From the NCBI GenBank assembly GCA_002205965.3, contig NADL03000862.1, positions 434,001 to 498,000 of the forward strand: a stretch of DNA of 64,000 nucleotides. Reading direction: 5' to 3'. Below are positions 1 to 11,679 of this stretch, one piece after another. The notes beneath the pieces were generated by a model. The model had not been told where the DNA came from. It saw nothing but the letters and a program-made list of their open reading frames with translations, and did no database searches. Within the stretch, counting starts at the first letter, position 1. Every line of letters starts with the position of its first letter. The DNA comes from Kappaphycus alvarezii. Taxonomy: Eukaryota > Rhodophyta > Florideophyceae > Gigartinales > Solieriaceae. The position numbers and the translations under genes were made by a program.

Positions 1-3000
1 ACCGGTTGTACGCGTAGAGTGTCCATTTTAAGTGTTTGTTGAGTGAAAAGTGTCCACAGAATACCTAGAGCTGCACTCCAACCTATTTTTGGATACGGGT
101 TTGGGCACAGCCAATCAGAGGCCAGTGCCCGCTAGCCCTTCTAGTTTTATCCGTATATTAGCTTTTCCGTTACTAGCCTAGGAGTAGATCTACAACTTAG
201 TCTACCCTTCCTAGCTAACCCTCCTGCTCGTAAACTAAGCAACCTCCGACCTGGCATGAAGGTTCCCTACAACCCTTTCCTCGTCCCTGCGCTCGAGACT
301 GTGGTCATTGTAGCAGATGCCTGTCTTGTTGCGTTGTTCAAATCCTTTCATCCTGGGAAATTCCGCCTGCAAACGCAGACCATTTGACCTGAGCGTTTCT
401 ACCCTTACGTCTGTACGAACCTACCTCACTTTATTGCCCCTACACCCCTATTTGTGGTTTTCCTTTTTGCTCCGAGAAAGCGATCCCGAACGTCGGGTAG
501 CAATCCGAAGTGGGATAACTGCATAAGCGTATATCCGCGCTACGGTATTGTACCACATACGGAGCACATCTCGCGAACCACCTAATGTATTTTGACGATT
601 TGAAGTTTCGACGTACTCCAATTAAGCCTCTCTTCACAGTTAAAGAACTGGATCTATGATATAATCGTCCGTAAGTTTTAGGGATGGGATCAGAAATGGC
701 CTACAAATCAGCTCATCTGATCGATATTTAGATCAAGGGGGTTGCAGCTTCAAATAAGCAAATTTTTATTCTGATCGAAATATCTATCAAGACAAAATTA
801 GTTATATGTCCCGTCCCCCCGTCACCAACGGCCAGTAGTGTTTCTATGGCACTCGCTGGTGTGGCTGACCGTTCCAGAGCCACATGCCACGAGGCCGACA
901 ATAATTGAAAAGTAACCAAAATACTGTAGAAAATAATAAAAAAATATCTTTAGAGTACAGAAGTGCGCAAAGTAGAAAATTGGGAACAAAAATTATCATA
1001 CAAGTACTGAAAAGGGCATATTTTTGGTGACCCGTCAACAGCCACCAACACATGTCATGCCTGCCATCCTACACCTTGTTCCACTCATCTCACTACAGGG
1101 AGGTTGTCGATTTAGTGCGCGATTTGATAGTGCTACCCTCGGTATAGTGCTACCCTCAGGGGCTTGGCACAAAATTGGAGCCTATGCGCAAGTTGTTGTT
1201 TTTCAGTTAAATTCAGAGGGGAGAGTGACGTATCGATTTAGTGCGCACTCCAATATGGTGCGCACTTCTAGCCCATGTATGGGGGTGGCACTAAATCGTA
1301 GGTATGACTGTATTAATAACTCACACGTGCCTCCACCACTCGCCAAAACGTCCTTCATTCCCACCCTCTCCTCGCCCAACCAACACAATAACTCATTCAA
1401 CTATTTTTAGCCAAAACTGTTGCAAGATTTCAAAAGTTAGTTGCTACATACACTGGCAATCACCGCTACGTTCCACACCGTTACTGTTTGGAACCCGTTC
1501 CGTGTCAAGTTTCCCTACCATTGCTTTCCAATTTCACAATTTTTCACTAACCTCTAGTCACGGTAAGCGTCTTGACCATCCCTTACCCTCTTGGCCACAC
1601 TCACATCGCAACACAACTGCCCCTCCCTCCTAGGTTGCAGCACTTGTTCTTTATCAAACATCGAGGCTTCGGCCCCCCATAATGAGACCCACATCATCTA
1701 CATAAAGCTCTCAAACTGCTTCGCCATTCAAAGCTCTCCCGTCGACAACTTCAATCGCTTTACACCATCCGCACTACCTTCGTTACTTATTAGCAACTTA
1801 GTCGCTTAGCCCTTAGGGGCACCCCTAATGCTATGTCCAACGTCGGCCTCATGTTGTGGGTCCTTTCTTCAATAAGAAATCAACCAACCTCTAAAAGATG
1901 CCCACCAAACCGCGAGAGAAAAACTTATAGAGCCCCTCAGTTTTATATATTATTTGAATCGTATAGTAATTTAAAGCACAAAATTAGGCAAATGTATTGT
2001 TTTTCAATATTTATTCTAATACTACTCGAAGTATCAAAACTTAAAAATAATTCAGAAAAATTTCATAAAAAATTGATCAAAAAGTCTACCAAAAGAAATG
2101 AAATAATGTACTGTAGTTATACTATACAGTGCTTAACAGCAAATCGCCTTTATTACGATGCAAATACTTTAAAAATTTTATTTTGCGACCTGACTTTCAT
2201 AAAATTCACAGGGTGTTTTGCAAACCTCAGAAAAGCGCATAAAGCTACTATCAATTCAAAATTTTGCAATTTTTAGTGACGGCATATTCAACTCCCTAAT
2301 ATTAGTGAAATTCCTAATATTAATAAATTGCCTTAATTTCAAGTAAGCAACACAAGATAATTCGCATAACATACTCTCAGAGTCTAGATCAGGGCTATTA
2401 GCAGACCATTTCATGAATTTAATGTTATAATCAGTAGAGCAGGTCCTGATCACAGAGAAAGGAAGCAACAGTGTTGTCCTGTTGGAAAATACATACGTTC
2501 GAATGTTTATCAATCACGAATAGTAACGGATATTTGTTTAAGTCTGTAGATACTTCACCGCATATTGTTAGCCTGATGCAGAAGACACCTCACACTGGCA
2601 TTTCTTGCAAAACGCCCCCCACATCATCACTGAAGCTCCCCTCCTCTGTAGACTTTGAAAGGCCATCATCTTCTTTCTAAAGTTGTGCCAGTACGAAGAA
2701 GTAGAATACTGTCCCTCAAAGCCAATCTCTTCTTTTCATCTGAAAAGTTATGTTGGCTTTAGAAATCTATGGATTATGCTGACTTCTGGCGATCCCAGTT
2801 GGGTCGGGATTCAATTTGCGGAGTTGGGAGATTTTTGAGCTTTTTTATCTTATTGTACTAGAGGTTAGGCTAAAAAAAAGGGAATATACAGAGTTCTTAA
2901 CTTAAATATGGGCAAAAGAACTACTTTATGATATTGTCCGCACATTTTCCGCTTTTCCAAGCAATTGGAATCAATCTCCACGCTTCTATTGGAGTAATTT

Positions 3001-4090
3001 CTGATAGAAGGCTTACGTTTTGTTTCTTTAGCTCGGTAGAGACATCACGAATGATTTGGTGACTTTTTGAGACTTTTTCAATCGTCGAGCAATATCAGAT
3101 TGAAAATTGTTTTTTCGACCCACGCAAAGACTTGTTTCTGCTCGTTCTGAGTCAGTCTTTCTGTCAAAGGGCATTCTTGAATCCCTCACTTGGACAGACA
3201 GTGCCTGAAGCACTGATCGGATGGAATAAAAGAGAGTTGCATTTGAGTTTATGTCCTGATTTGCCCCTTGGCTCCACAAATATTGCACCCTCTTTAATAG
3301 CCTTTGTGATCAATTTTAAATACTTTTCATGTTGTTCTTCAAGTTTGCACCGCTGGCACCTCTGGCATGCTAGACTAATGGGTACTGTTTGTTTTGATTC
3401 AAATATTGGCAGTTTTGTAAACAAATGTGCACTACTTCCAACTCTCGGGTGCATTAGCGACCACTGCCTAGAACCTCGTTGATTTTTGCACTACTAAATT
3501 TGATTTTGGTAATATTTTTATCTCTCGGTGAGCTTCTGATATTGACTTCCGATTACTCGTTATTGTCTTTTTAATTGTACTATATTTCCTTAATAGTTCT
3601 GTCAACAAGCCACCTTGGTGCGATCGAAAGGATATTAATCTCCATCACAGGTTTATCTCCAATTTCATTTCGAATTTTAAGAATTATTGCTTGCTTATGT
3701 GCGTTCAACTCTTAGGATAACTTCGTCAGATAGAAGAGCGGGGCATTACCTACCTCTTTATCCGTTTAAAATTTTTAAATATTCTGATTTATGTCAACCT
3801 CGAAGTCCGAGAACTTAGCTTGATTGGAACTGTTCTTATTCACACGGAGAGACGACAACTGGGGGATGATTATCCAATTCTTCCAAATGGCATCGATAAC
3901 AGTCGAGAACAACGACGAACAATTTTTTTCACTGATAGCTTGGCTCTGAGAATTTTCAGTCTATAGTATTTTTCTTAGCATTGGAGCAGACAGGAATGGA
4001 CAGGAACAGAAATACTAACCATTGTGATTGAAATGGATCTGAATACCATGTACTTGATCTGAATTCCCGATACTTTCCAGCTCTTGCTAA
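1..4090. other. Decayed intergenic DNA, no gene recognised
   Basis: No reading frame here matches a family I know. The longest frames are about 100 to 150 codons, and several overlap on both strands. A minus-strand frame at 3164-3454 holds a Cys-rich stretch (CQRCQRCKLEEQ) and a Lys-rich stretch, but I cannot name it. Short direct repeats occur at 1100-1260, where 'cgatttagtgcgc' and 'atagtgctaccctc' each appear twice. The stretch is AT-rich and looks like old, mutated transposon or spacer DNA. Confidence 0.4.
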
Positions 4091-4099
4091 GAGAATGAG

Positions 4100-4760
4100 G
4101 ATTGATATAACCATATGTCCTCATTCGCGACATTACGCCGTTTATTGTTTCCATATTTTCTCTGAAAGACCTATAAGAAATTTTCTTTCGCATTTTGGAT
4201 GTATCCTAAATTTCAGGCACCATTTTTTGCTTGCGTCTTAAAAAAATACACTGGAATTGCCTTTTCAGAAAATTTGAGTGTTGGGTGATAGAGACCCCAA
4301 CCTCAATGATAGAAATCGGCGTGCATCTTGCTCATATTGCCCGTCAATTAACTCGAAATCCACCAACATCTATGGCTGATCGAGAATAGATGGTTCGTAT
4401 ACTCTTGCAAGTTCAAAGACAACTACAAGATTGTTTCCACGAAGAAGAGTCGTTGCATGCATCGCTGTTAAGACAGCGTGAACGATGTATCTTTTGTATC
4501 TTGTTTTTGCTCTGCATCTTTGAGAATACGCAGTGACATCTGACGTAAACTGAAGTTTGCAATTTTCATTGAACCAGGTTTGTATGCCCCCGCGCAGGAA
4601 GATGTCTCGGTTTAATATCATGTGCTTGCAATGTTTTTCAAAAATCACCATTGTCAAATTCTTGATCAAACGATATTGATCCAGGGGTTCCATTCACTGG
4701 GATCCATTGAGTTTCAATGAGCCTTCCTGATTCTGACATATCTCCGTTCGGCAGAATAAG
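4100..4760 (-). pseudogene. Ty1/copia integrase relic
   Basis: Reading the minus strand from about 4740 downwards gives a broken copia-type integrase core and the segment after it. Visible pieces are GTPGSISFDQEF, which fits the 'GAP..LSAD.EF' stretch around the second catalytic Asp, then AHDIKPRHLPARGH, which fits 'H.I...P.PSRRHNK'. Next come ELARVYEPSI, which fits 'MAKGYTRPI', and FELIDGQYEQDARR, which fits the 'ELIDA...L.A.R' segment that follows. Stops and frame changes interrupt it throughout. This integrase style is known from copia elements of algae, fungi and other protists. No LTR, gag or reverse transcriptase is visible next to it. The family call is my recollection of the motif pattern and needs a profile search. 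Confidence 0.4.
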
Positions 4761-6933
4761 CGCAGTTCAGAAGCGTGAAGACAAGTCTTTCAAATGGAGC
4801 ATTTGATACTTCTCCAACTCAATCAAGTATCTGAAATCAATTTTCACGTCATCTGTAAAGGTTCGAAGTGGCAATTTTCATAATTAATTGAGCTCAAAGA
4901 GTGAACGCCCAGTCTTTCTCAGCTGGAAAAATATTCCACGACAGCCTCGGGGGCTTTACTTGAGACTAGAGAAAGAACTACGCCCTTTTTACAGAGATCC
5001 TTTATGTCCTTTAGGGTTATATGCATATAAAGGTGACATCTTGCAGCGAAATATATCGTCAACGTTCCCACGAAACGCAATTGTTTGTATTTTCTTTCAT
5101 TAAATTCTCCTCTCGTTCCAGATACGCTGGGTATCGAGATAGCTTTTTAACTTGGATATTTGGCTTTTAACAAAAGCAGGATGAGTTCAAGGCTCTTTAT
5201 CTTCAGTAATATACATCGTAAGCACGATTTTGGTATCTAATTCTTCGAATACTCTTGCTCGTATAATTAAAACCGGGAATGTTCACGAATCGAGCACATC
5301 CGATTTGCTCAAAACATAATTATAAAGTTGAAGGGTACCATCGCCTTTCGTGACGTAGAACAGAACAACGATTTTGGTTCCCTTCAACTATTTACGAGGT
5401 AGTCTCCACATATCTAAGATGCGCTCTGTACTGCTGCAACTGTAATAAATTCCACTGAAGACTGGCTCACAGTCCTATATCTACAACTTGAAAACGATAC
5501 AATTTGCTGGGGACAGTACAACTGGTGAATTCAATCCTTGAACAAATTGGGGGCAACCACACATTAAAAATGGAGTTCTTGTCATTGTACATAGGCATCA
5601 GATCAGACTTTGAGGTGCTCACTATCACCAGGCTTATTTTCCCTTGCAACGCGTGGAGTTCGGACGAAAATAATGGTTGAAGTTTTCGGGTTCTTCGTTC
5701 TTTTCGGAATCTTTATAATGACCATCTTTGGCGGTTCGGATCTTCAAAGTCCCAAAGTTCGAACGTGGCCGCTTCAAGTCACCTCTTTCATGGTCTTTAT
5801 TCATGAAATCTATGCAAACTTATTCGATGGTTTTCTCCACTGCCTTTAACTTCGTCCTCGTCGCATCTCAGTAGGATCTATGGTTCTCGTCATCGTTGCT
5901 ATAAGTGTTTCGCTTCTTTACGTGGAGAGCACGATTATTTGAATTTTTTTGATCTTTGGTTTTCGTTGATCTTTCTCTTGACGTCCAAAGAAACTTGTAG
6001 GCCTATGGTCAACTTCGGACTCAGTTTGAGGCCCCACTACTCGAGCCTCAGTCGTGTTGGTGGTTCGCACAAGAAAGTGAATTGCATACGCTGCGTCATC
6101 AAGACTTAAGATACCACGACAACCATGGGAGAAATGGATTTGGCTATATTCTGGATAGAATTTAGCTTCTAGATACTGTCGAAGATTTACCTTACATCTC
6201 GAAAAATGTCACTGAACCGACAACTAACCCTACTGATCGAGAGCTCGTCAGTACAACTAGAACTATCCGAGGATCTTTCAATCGAATCAGCAAATGACAT
6301 GGCACATATAAATATCCTCTGTACCTTTTCCAAATCAGCGTGAACTTTTTCATGGAACATATATCGTTTTCTTGCTTCGTTCCTATGCCATTCTAATATG
6401 TCGGAGCTTAGAATAGTTAAGCGAAACGTCAGAGGGAGAGACGATATTGAGCGAATTAATTGCAATCACTTCCCGCATTAAAGATTTACAGGTCGATTCT
6501 GATTTCAGCAGGCGTTCCGCGGCGATTCAGTGGAACCTTGACAAATAGAGATTCAAATCCTCACGGTTCTTCCCTTTCCAAGAATTCTCCTTATTGAAGT
6601 AATCATTGAGGGTAGTAACATCGGAGATGGAAGAATCTTGAGAGGTTGTGTCCACGATTTCCTGCTCAGCCTTAACTTGTTCGCCCCGATTATATTAGGT
6701 ATTTAATTCGTCTTTTTTTGCTTACACGACTAAGCTGCGCCCGACAAATGCTTCGATCATACAAATGGCGTCCAAGAGTTTAGAATACCGTCTTATAGGT
6801 ATTTTCTTCTCCCTTCTCAGCATTGGAACTTGACATACTGGAGGTTTGTGGGAATTATGCTTAGGCTGACTGTCTATATCGCTGTCGCCAGGATGACCTG
6901 AATAGGGAAAGTAAATGAGAGATAAAGAGTTGT
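4761..6933. other. Decayed DNA, no gene recognised
   Basis: Only short frames are present, for example minus 5467-5649 and minus 6187-6465, and none has a recognisable domain. The stretch lies between two minus-strand retroelement relics and is probably more of the same, too mutated to read by eye. Confidence 0.35.
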
Positions 6934-8629
6934 TCAATGTATGCCAACAAGACATTGCTGGTAATATGCTTTCTGTAGCTTTCCATATGCCACACGGTCT
7001 GAAAAAGCGGGACCAGAAGGCAGCCACTTAACTGCGAATGCCAATGACTTTTCAGGCGTTTCCAGAACCCACCCACTCACGTTGAACTTTGGGGATGGCT
7101 CTGCCTCATCATTAAAACTAAGCTGCCCAAATTGTCTATCCCTCCTAACTGCGCGCAGCCCCAGCGGAGCCCAAGCCCAACCATATCCTGCTGATAGAGG
7201 TGTTCTTTGGAGCATATCAACTGCAATGCGACGGTATTGGACTGGCTCATGCATATTACTACCCCTAAACTGAGTTTTAACGGCGACACACGATTAGCGA
7301 GGCGACAGCAGCAGCATTCGTATGAGACTCTAGCGAGACATTTTTCCCAATCGACATCTTGCCCAGCTACCATCTTCTCTAATGCGTTTTCGATGGTACA
7401 AAACATCCTTTTGGCGCTGGCAATTGACATAGAATCATAGGCCTGTACTGAGCTCCGCTTGTTTCTGTTCTTACTAATAAGCTCAATTAGGTTGGTGGCG
7501 GTAAAGAATCAAGCATAGTCGGAAAGGATGGTCATGGGAGGCCCGAAAACAGAAATGAACTCCTTTTACAAGAAACCAATCACGGCCTCCACGGAACAGT
7601 TCGAGGTGGTGGCGGTAATAGGCCAGCCCGTTATATGCTCTTCGGCAAAAAGTAGGAACCAGGTTCCCGCCTTTTATTTCGGGAGTCCACCAATATCGAT
7701 CGACGACAAATCCCTCTGTTTCCTCCTTGCTGCAGTGATAAATTCGTTTTGAACAGTCCTTCGTATCCTCAGACGGTCCTTGAAAGGCTGAATAGGGCGA
7801 AGCCCATACTTTGTATGCCTGTGCAAATCTCCTTCGCCCATCACAACTTATTTCGCGATACGTGCTATATTACGACGCTTAACTGTGTCATGTTCCATAT
7901 TATGTAGGCCCTGAATGTAACAGGAGATATCAAGTAAAAATTGCTCAAGCGCAGGCCCTTCTCCGGTGGATATCGATTTCAATACGGAAATTAGGTCACT
8001 TTCATCAAACCAGAAAGCGGGTCGATTGTCTGACGGGACGGTCCGGAAGAAGTTTTAGGCTGAATTATTAATAACTTCCGGGTTTCATTCGATCTCTAGT
8101 TAATTCTATGCCGGGAGATCCATCCTACGCGAAAACCTCCCATGGATATCGTTCTTTTTGAAGGCGTACGATACCTCTTTGTGATCGATTATAACCTTGA
8201 ATGGTTGTCAAATAGAATTTTAACTTAGAATTTCCTATAAGCGAAGATATCTGCGAGATCTTCTCTTTCACATGCGGAGTAATTTCGCTACGCTGGATTC
8301 ATCTTCCGGCTTGCGTACTTCACGGGATGCACTTTTTCTTGCGAGGATGACTCCCAAGTTACGCTCAAAGCATCCATTTTGTCAATAAATTGGAGATCAA
8401 AGTCTGAGAAATCTAGGACAGGCGGAGAGAGTAGCTTCTTGAGTGCTTCGGATGCGATATTTAGCTCCATCGATCACTCAAAGCTCTTTTTTCCCGAAGC
8501 CTGAGCGTCCAGAGCAGAAGATTTCCCCTCCTCGAAACACTTATTGAACCGACGGTTATACCTGTTGAGACAAAGATAGCCCCGTAACGAGGTCGTGTTT
8601 CTATGGATTGGAGCTTGTTTGATGTTTAC
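6934..8629 (-). pseudogene. Ty3/gypsy pol relic (gypsy E): RT end, RNase H, integrase
   Basis: On the minus strand the order is that of a gypsy pol. At about 8620-8480 there is a decayed 'LRGFLGLASYYRRF' stretch of the RT thumb (read as LRGYLCLNRYNRRFNK). At 8470-8288 the RNase H start reads ASEALKKLLSPPVLDFSDFD and later VHPVKYASRKMNPA. At about 8220-8150 FKVIIDHKEVSYAF precedes HGRFSRRMDL, equivalent to 'ITDHKAL' and 'HGRLARWLDL'. At 7430-7250 the integrase end reads ENALEKMVAGQDVDWEKCLARV, and at 7254-6934 AFAVKWLPSGPAFSD matches the 'AVKWPAF' segment seen in gypsy A. The catalytic Asp of RNase H is lost in 'IDKMDALSV' (normally 'ETDAS'). Many stops and frame changes make it non-functional. 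It ends exactly where the LTR of copia copy 1 begins, so that copia probably landed in it. Confidence 0.7.
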
Positions 8630-9078
8630 TGTTAGTGTAATTTCACTTCTTTGCCTTTATCTGACAGCTGACAAATCACAAAGAGGCTTACAGTTATTAC
8701 TGTACTTTACCGTTCAACCTAGATCTTGACCGTTGTGTTTATGCACTGTACAGTGCTGAAAGCTTGAGCTGATTTACTTTAGATCAGCTCAAGCAAGTTT
8801 AGGGTTAGACACTCACCGTCGTCTATATGTCTTCTGGAAACTTCCTTAGATCAACAGAAAGCATCAGTCTACTCGCCTTGAAGTCTGTATAAGCCCCGGT
8901 CTCTCCCCATCTTCTACCGGAGTAAAGTTCCTTACCACCTTCTCCTCTCTCATCTCTCTATCTCGAACCCTCACTCTTACTACCCTTCTTTCTCTCTCTC
9001 TCCTGCTCTCCTGCTCTCCCGCTCTATCCCTCACTCCTGTCTGGCTCCCTCGCTCCCGCTCTCTCGTCCTGTCTATCA
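8630..9078 (+). repeat. 5' LTR of copia copy 1
   Basis: The LTR starts TGTTAGTG and ends CTATCA directly before the primer binding site, giving 449 bp. Copy 2 gives 450 bp and copy 3 gives 451 bp between the same landmarks, which supports both ends. The last 130 bp are a long CT-rich tract (about 8935-9065). No 3' LTR exists here to compare. Confidence 0.75.
8888..8893 (+). promoter_or_regulatory. Possible TATA box in copia LTR
   Basis: The sequence TATAAG lies 190 bp before the LTR end and ahead of a pyrimidine-rich tract. The same site occurs in copy 2 at 40185-40190. The role is inferred from sequence and position only. Confidence 0.35.
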
Positions 9079-9093
9079 GATTATGGACCCAAG
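9079..9093 (+). other. Primer binding site, half-tRNA(iMet) type
   Basis: Directly after the LTR is GATTATGGACCCAAG. It differs by a few bases from GGTTATGGGCCCAG, the complement of the anticodon arm of initiator tRNA-Met. Copies B and 3 in this window have the exact or near-exact form. Drosophila copia is primed at such a site by a tRNA half. Confidence 0.65.
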
Positions 9094-9175
9094 CCGCTAG
9101 CGCTGCACAAAGACTTATCTCTTTCGCGCTCACTGTCCGACGCGAACCACCTCGAGGCTACCCTACACTCCGTGT

Positions 9176-10430
9176 ATGGAGGAAAACACAGGAGCTCCAA
9201 AAAAAGCATCTAAGGTTTGGTCTGACTCTTTTTCGTCTCTGTACTATCTACTGACCTTCTGTCTTGTGGCCTGTCTTGCGCCTGTCGTCTCTGCACTACC
9301 TACCTTGGTTGGTTTTGCGGCCCGTCGTCGTTCTTCATCCAAGCACTACAGCACAAAGTCCATTTTGCGGTCCGACTCCTCATTGCTACTCGCCTCGTCT
9401 CTATGTCACGTACCTTGGTTTTTTTCACAGCCCGTGTCCAGTTTCAACAGTAAGTCCAAATCTCCTCGAAACCTCTTGCTTCCTTATATATTTCACGCTT
9501 CTTCCTCAGCCTTCGCCTAATCTCGCAACGTCCTGCCTCCAGTAATCATCTGCCGGTCCGTCTTCCTTCGAGGAGTCAAGATCTCTCCAGGCGAATCTGT
9601 CGTCCGCCGTATCAATTTAACTTCCGACAACGATTCATTAGACCCTGTCCAAGCCCCTCCCAGATGCGAGAAGGCGCAGCTTCGCCCGAAGTGCCGTTTC
9701 ATCGACGACTCAGCTATTGAGTTTGACGGTGAAGGCGGTGATATAACCTCCACTGCAACCACTCCGGACGTCGTTTCACTCCCTTCTCACTCTCTGAAGA
9801 AGATTATCTCTCCCGAGAAGAAGGATTTTCTTCAACACATCTTGGCATTGGGTATAAAAAGAAAGGCCCGCAATCGGAAACAACTCCAATAATCCAGTCA
9901 AGCTCCGCTCAAAGCCTCTATCCGTCTCTGCAAGCCGTGTGTCGAAACCAAAGGGTCAGAAGAAACCAGTTATAAACGTAGCTGCCCCAATTCAAGTTAC
10001 TAACTTGATCTCTCTTACTCTAGCACCTTCGACACCTCCAGTTCCTGCTCCAGTCACTCTCACCCAGCCTCCTTTATCGCCTGCGGTGCCGCCTTTTTCT
10101 GCTGACCCTCCAGCGTTATGAATCCCGACTCCGCTCACTGTCGAGCCCCTCTCTCCGGCTCCACTTCCTTCGTCCACTGTTCCTTCTCCTCCACCTCCTT
10201 TGGCACCCATAATACCCTTTGTTTCGGAACCCAAGTCTTCTTTCCTCACCTGTGATCTCTGTCAGCTCAAAGTATCGGGTCGGAAGCAACTTGCTCAACA
10301 CAGAGGTGGTAGGAAGTGCCGCAACAGATCTGAGCGGAAGTCGGCTATTACTACTTGTGCCTACCGTAGCCGCGTCTTCCAAACTAGAAACAACCGCAAC
10401 AAACATATTGACCACAAACACAAAAATTAA
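9176..10430 (+). pseudogene. ORF0 of copia copy 1: Pro-rich protein with two C2H2 zinc fingers
   Basis: One frame runs from the ATG at 9176 to 9892 with a single stop at 9518. A neighbouring frame continues it to 10430 with one more stop near 10121. The parts in order are a hydrophobic stretch (YYLLTFCLVACLAPVVSALP), a charged region with KCRFIDDSAIE, a Lys/Arg-rich region, a Pro/Thr linker, and two C-terminal fingers. The fingers are CDLCQLKVSGRKQLAQH and one starting 'C.Y.SRVFQTRNNRNKH', whose second Cys is Arg here and Cys in copy 2. The frame ends 33 bp before gag. Both stops and the frame change are shared with copy 2. Copy 3 keeps the charged region and linker despite wide divergence, so the protein was real. 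Its function is unknown. DNA or RNA binding is a reasonable inference from the fingers. Confidence 0.55.
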
Positions 10431-10462
10431 ATTTTAATTCACTTGGTCCCATTATACTCATT

Positions 10463-11008
10463 ATGGACTCCTCTTCCGGACTTCGTATTGATAATCTCGA
10501 CAAGCTCCGTGATGATAACTTTCACATTTTGAAGGCTCGAATTCAACTCATCCTATCTCTCAGGGAGGATGACAATCATCTTACACTTGATCCTCTGGAA
10601 GCATCTTCGTCAACTCACTCCGCGTGGCAAAAGGCAGATGCCAAGATAAGAGCCACCATTGGACTCACACTTTCAGATGCTCACCTTGAGCAGGTTCAAC
10701 ATGCCACCACGGCCAATAAAATGTGGAAACCCATTTGTGATATTTTCGAAAAGCATACTCTCCTAAACGAGCTCGCCGCAAGACGTCGCTTCTATACCGC
10801 GCAGATGCACCCAAATGAGAAAGTTCTACTATTTGCTGCCCGTATTAGCCAATTTCTGGCCACTCTAAAGTCCATGTCTGTGTATATCGCGGACAGCAAA
10901 ATGGCCATGGCCTTCCTCAATGGCTTGCCCGATCTTTTTGACAGCCTCATATCAGCCCTTGATGCTTGCACTATCGAAGATGGCAAGCTTTCGTTCGAAT
11001 TTGTATAG
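10463..11008 (+). CDS. gag: Copia gag (copy 1), truncated
   Basis: This 181-codon frame begins MDSSSGLRIDNLDKLRDDNF, the usual start of copia gag ('L...NF..WK'-type opening). It continues with LTLSDAHLEQVQHATTANKMW and NELAARRRFYTAQM, the gag core of the Ty1/copia group. It corresponds to the capsid part. The zinc knuckle lies in another frame downstream near 11100. The ATG at 10463 is chosen because copy 2 begins at the matching base (41760) with the same residues. The frame stops at 11008, where copy 2 reads on only through further frame changes. Confidence 0.75.
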   Translation: MDSSSGLRIDNLDKLRDDNFHILKARIQLILSLREDDNHLTLDPLEASSSTHSAWQKADAKIRATIGLTLSDAHLEQVQHATTANKMWKPICDIFEKHTLLNELAARRRFYTAQMHPNEKVLLFAARISQFLATLKSMSVYIADSKMAMAFLNGLPDLFDSLISALDACTIEDGKLSFEFV

Positions 11009-11135
11009 AGTAGATGTCTCCAAGAAGAGCAGCGCCATGCTCAGCGAGATCGAGACGAACACAAAGTCGCTGAGACAGCTGTACTCCTGGGGACCCAATC
11101 CAAATGTGCATACACTGCGGCAGGCATCCGACATA

Positions 11136-11679
11136 CCATTACCGACAATATAACGGAGAAGATTTCTACAGTACGTCCATGTTGTCGATAGAGCAATGGC
11201 ATCTATCAAGGAAGGTAACTTCAATTGGATTTATTAATGAATTCATAACGGCGTCGCCATTGCCATCGTTTAGTAGAAATGACGTGGCAAAGTCAGTACA
11301 AGTTTGGTAATATCCTCAAGTGATCGTCATTGCGGAACTGGTACTGAAATAAGACTTCGATAATCAGTACAGTAACAGATGACAGCACGGAAGATCATCG
11401 TTAATACCGTCATCCAGCTTTGCCATAACACAATCGAACGCTGTCAGAAGAAATAATCTGCAGGTCTCCGCAGAGAATCATACAGCACAAATCTAAATGA
11501 CTCATCCCAATTCACATCCAAAGGGATGAGGCGTTGAGAATGGTAACTGTTTTTCGTATAATTTTCGTATATGAGGCACTGCATGTAAAAGGAGTGTTGT
11601 GTAGAGCTTTTTACTTTAAACACCTCAGAATTAAGCCATTGTTCTCTCTGCTATCGTTTCCCAGTGGCGTAGGCCAGTA
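11136..11679. other. Spacer between copia copy 1 and hAT relic
   Basis: I see no recognisable gene, repeat or terminal inverted repeat. Short frames overlap on both strands. The left end of the hAT relic may lie in here, but no inverted repeat or 8-bp duplication could be picked out by eye. Confidence 0.35.

Larger units (their letters stand above)
8630..11135 (+). mobile_element. Ty1/copia element, copy 1 (5' half only)
   Basis: This is the left half of a copia element: LTR, primer binding site, an extra frame (ORF0) and most of gag. Similarity to copy 2 (39926 onward) starts at the same LTR base and runs to about 11135, with few substitutions plus a small deletion near 11095. At 11100-11130 the zinc-knuckle segment 'tgcatacactgcggcaggcat' is still recognisable, after which the match stops. 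Protease, integrase, RT, RNase H and the 3' LTR are absent. The 5' neighbour is gypsy E, cut at 8629. The element cannot move by itself. Confidence 0.8.

Noticed and set aside
1024..1410. A 128-codon plus-strand frame
   Set aside because: It has no recognisable domain, overlaps a minus frame of similar quality, and sits in DNA with short direct repeats. I treat it as chance.
8864..9133. Arg/Glu-rich minus-strand frame (also at 40161-40430)
   Set aside because: It is the complement of the CT-rich tract in the copia LTR, so the low-complexity protein is an artefact.
9992..10249. Gly-rich minus frame opposite copia ORF0
   Set aside because: It is the shadow of the Pro/Thr-rich linker on the plus strand.
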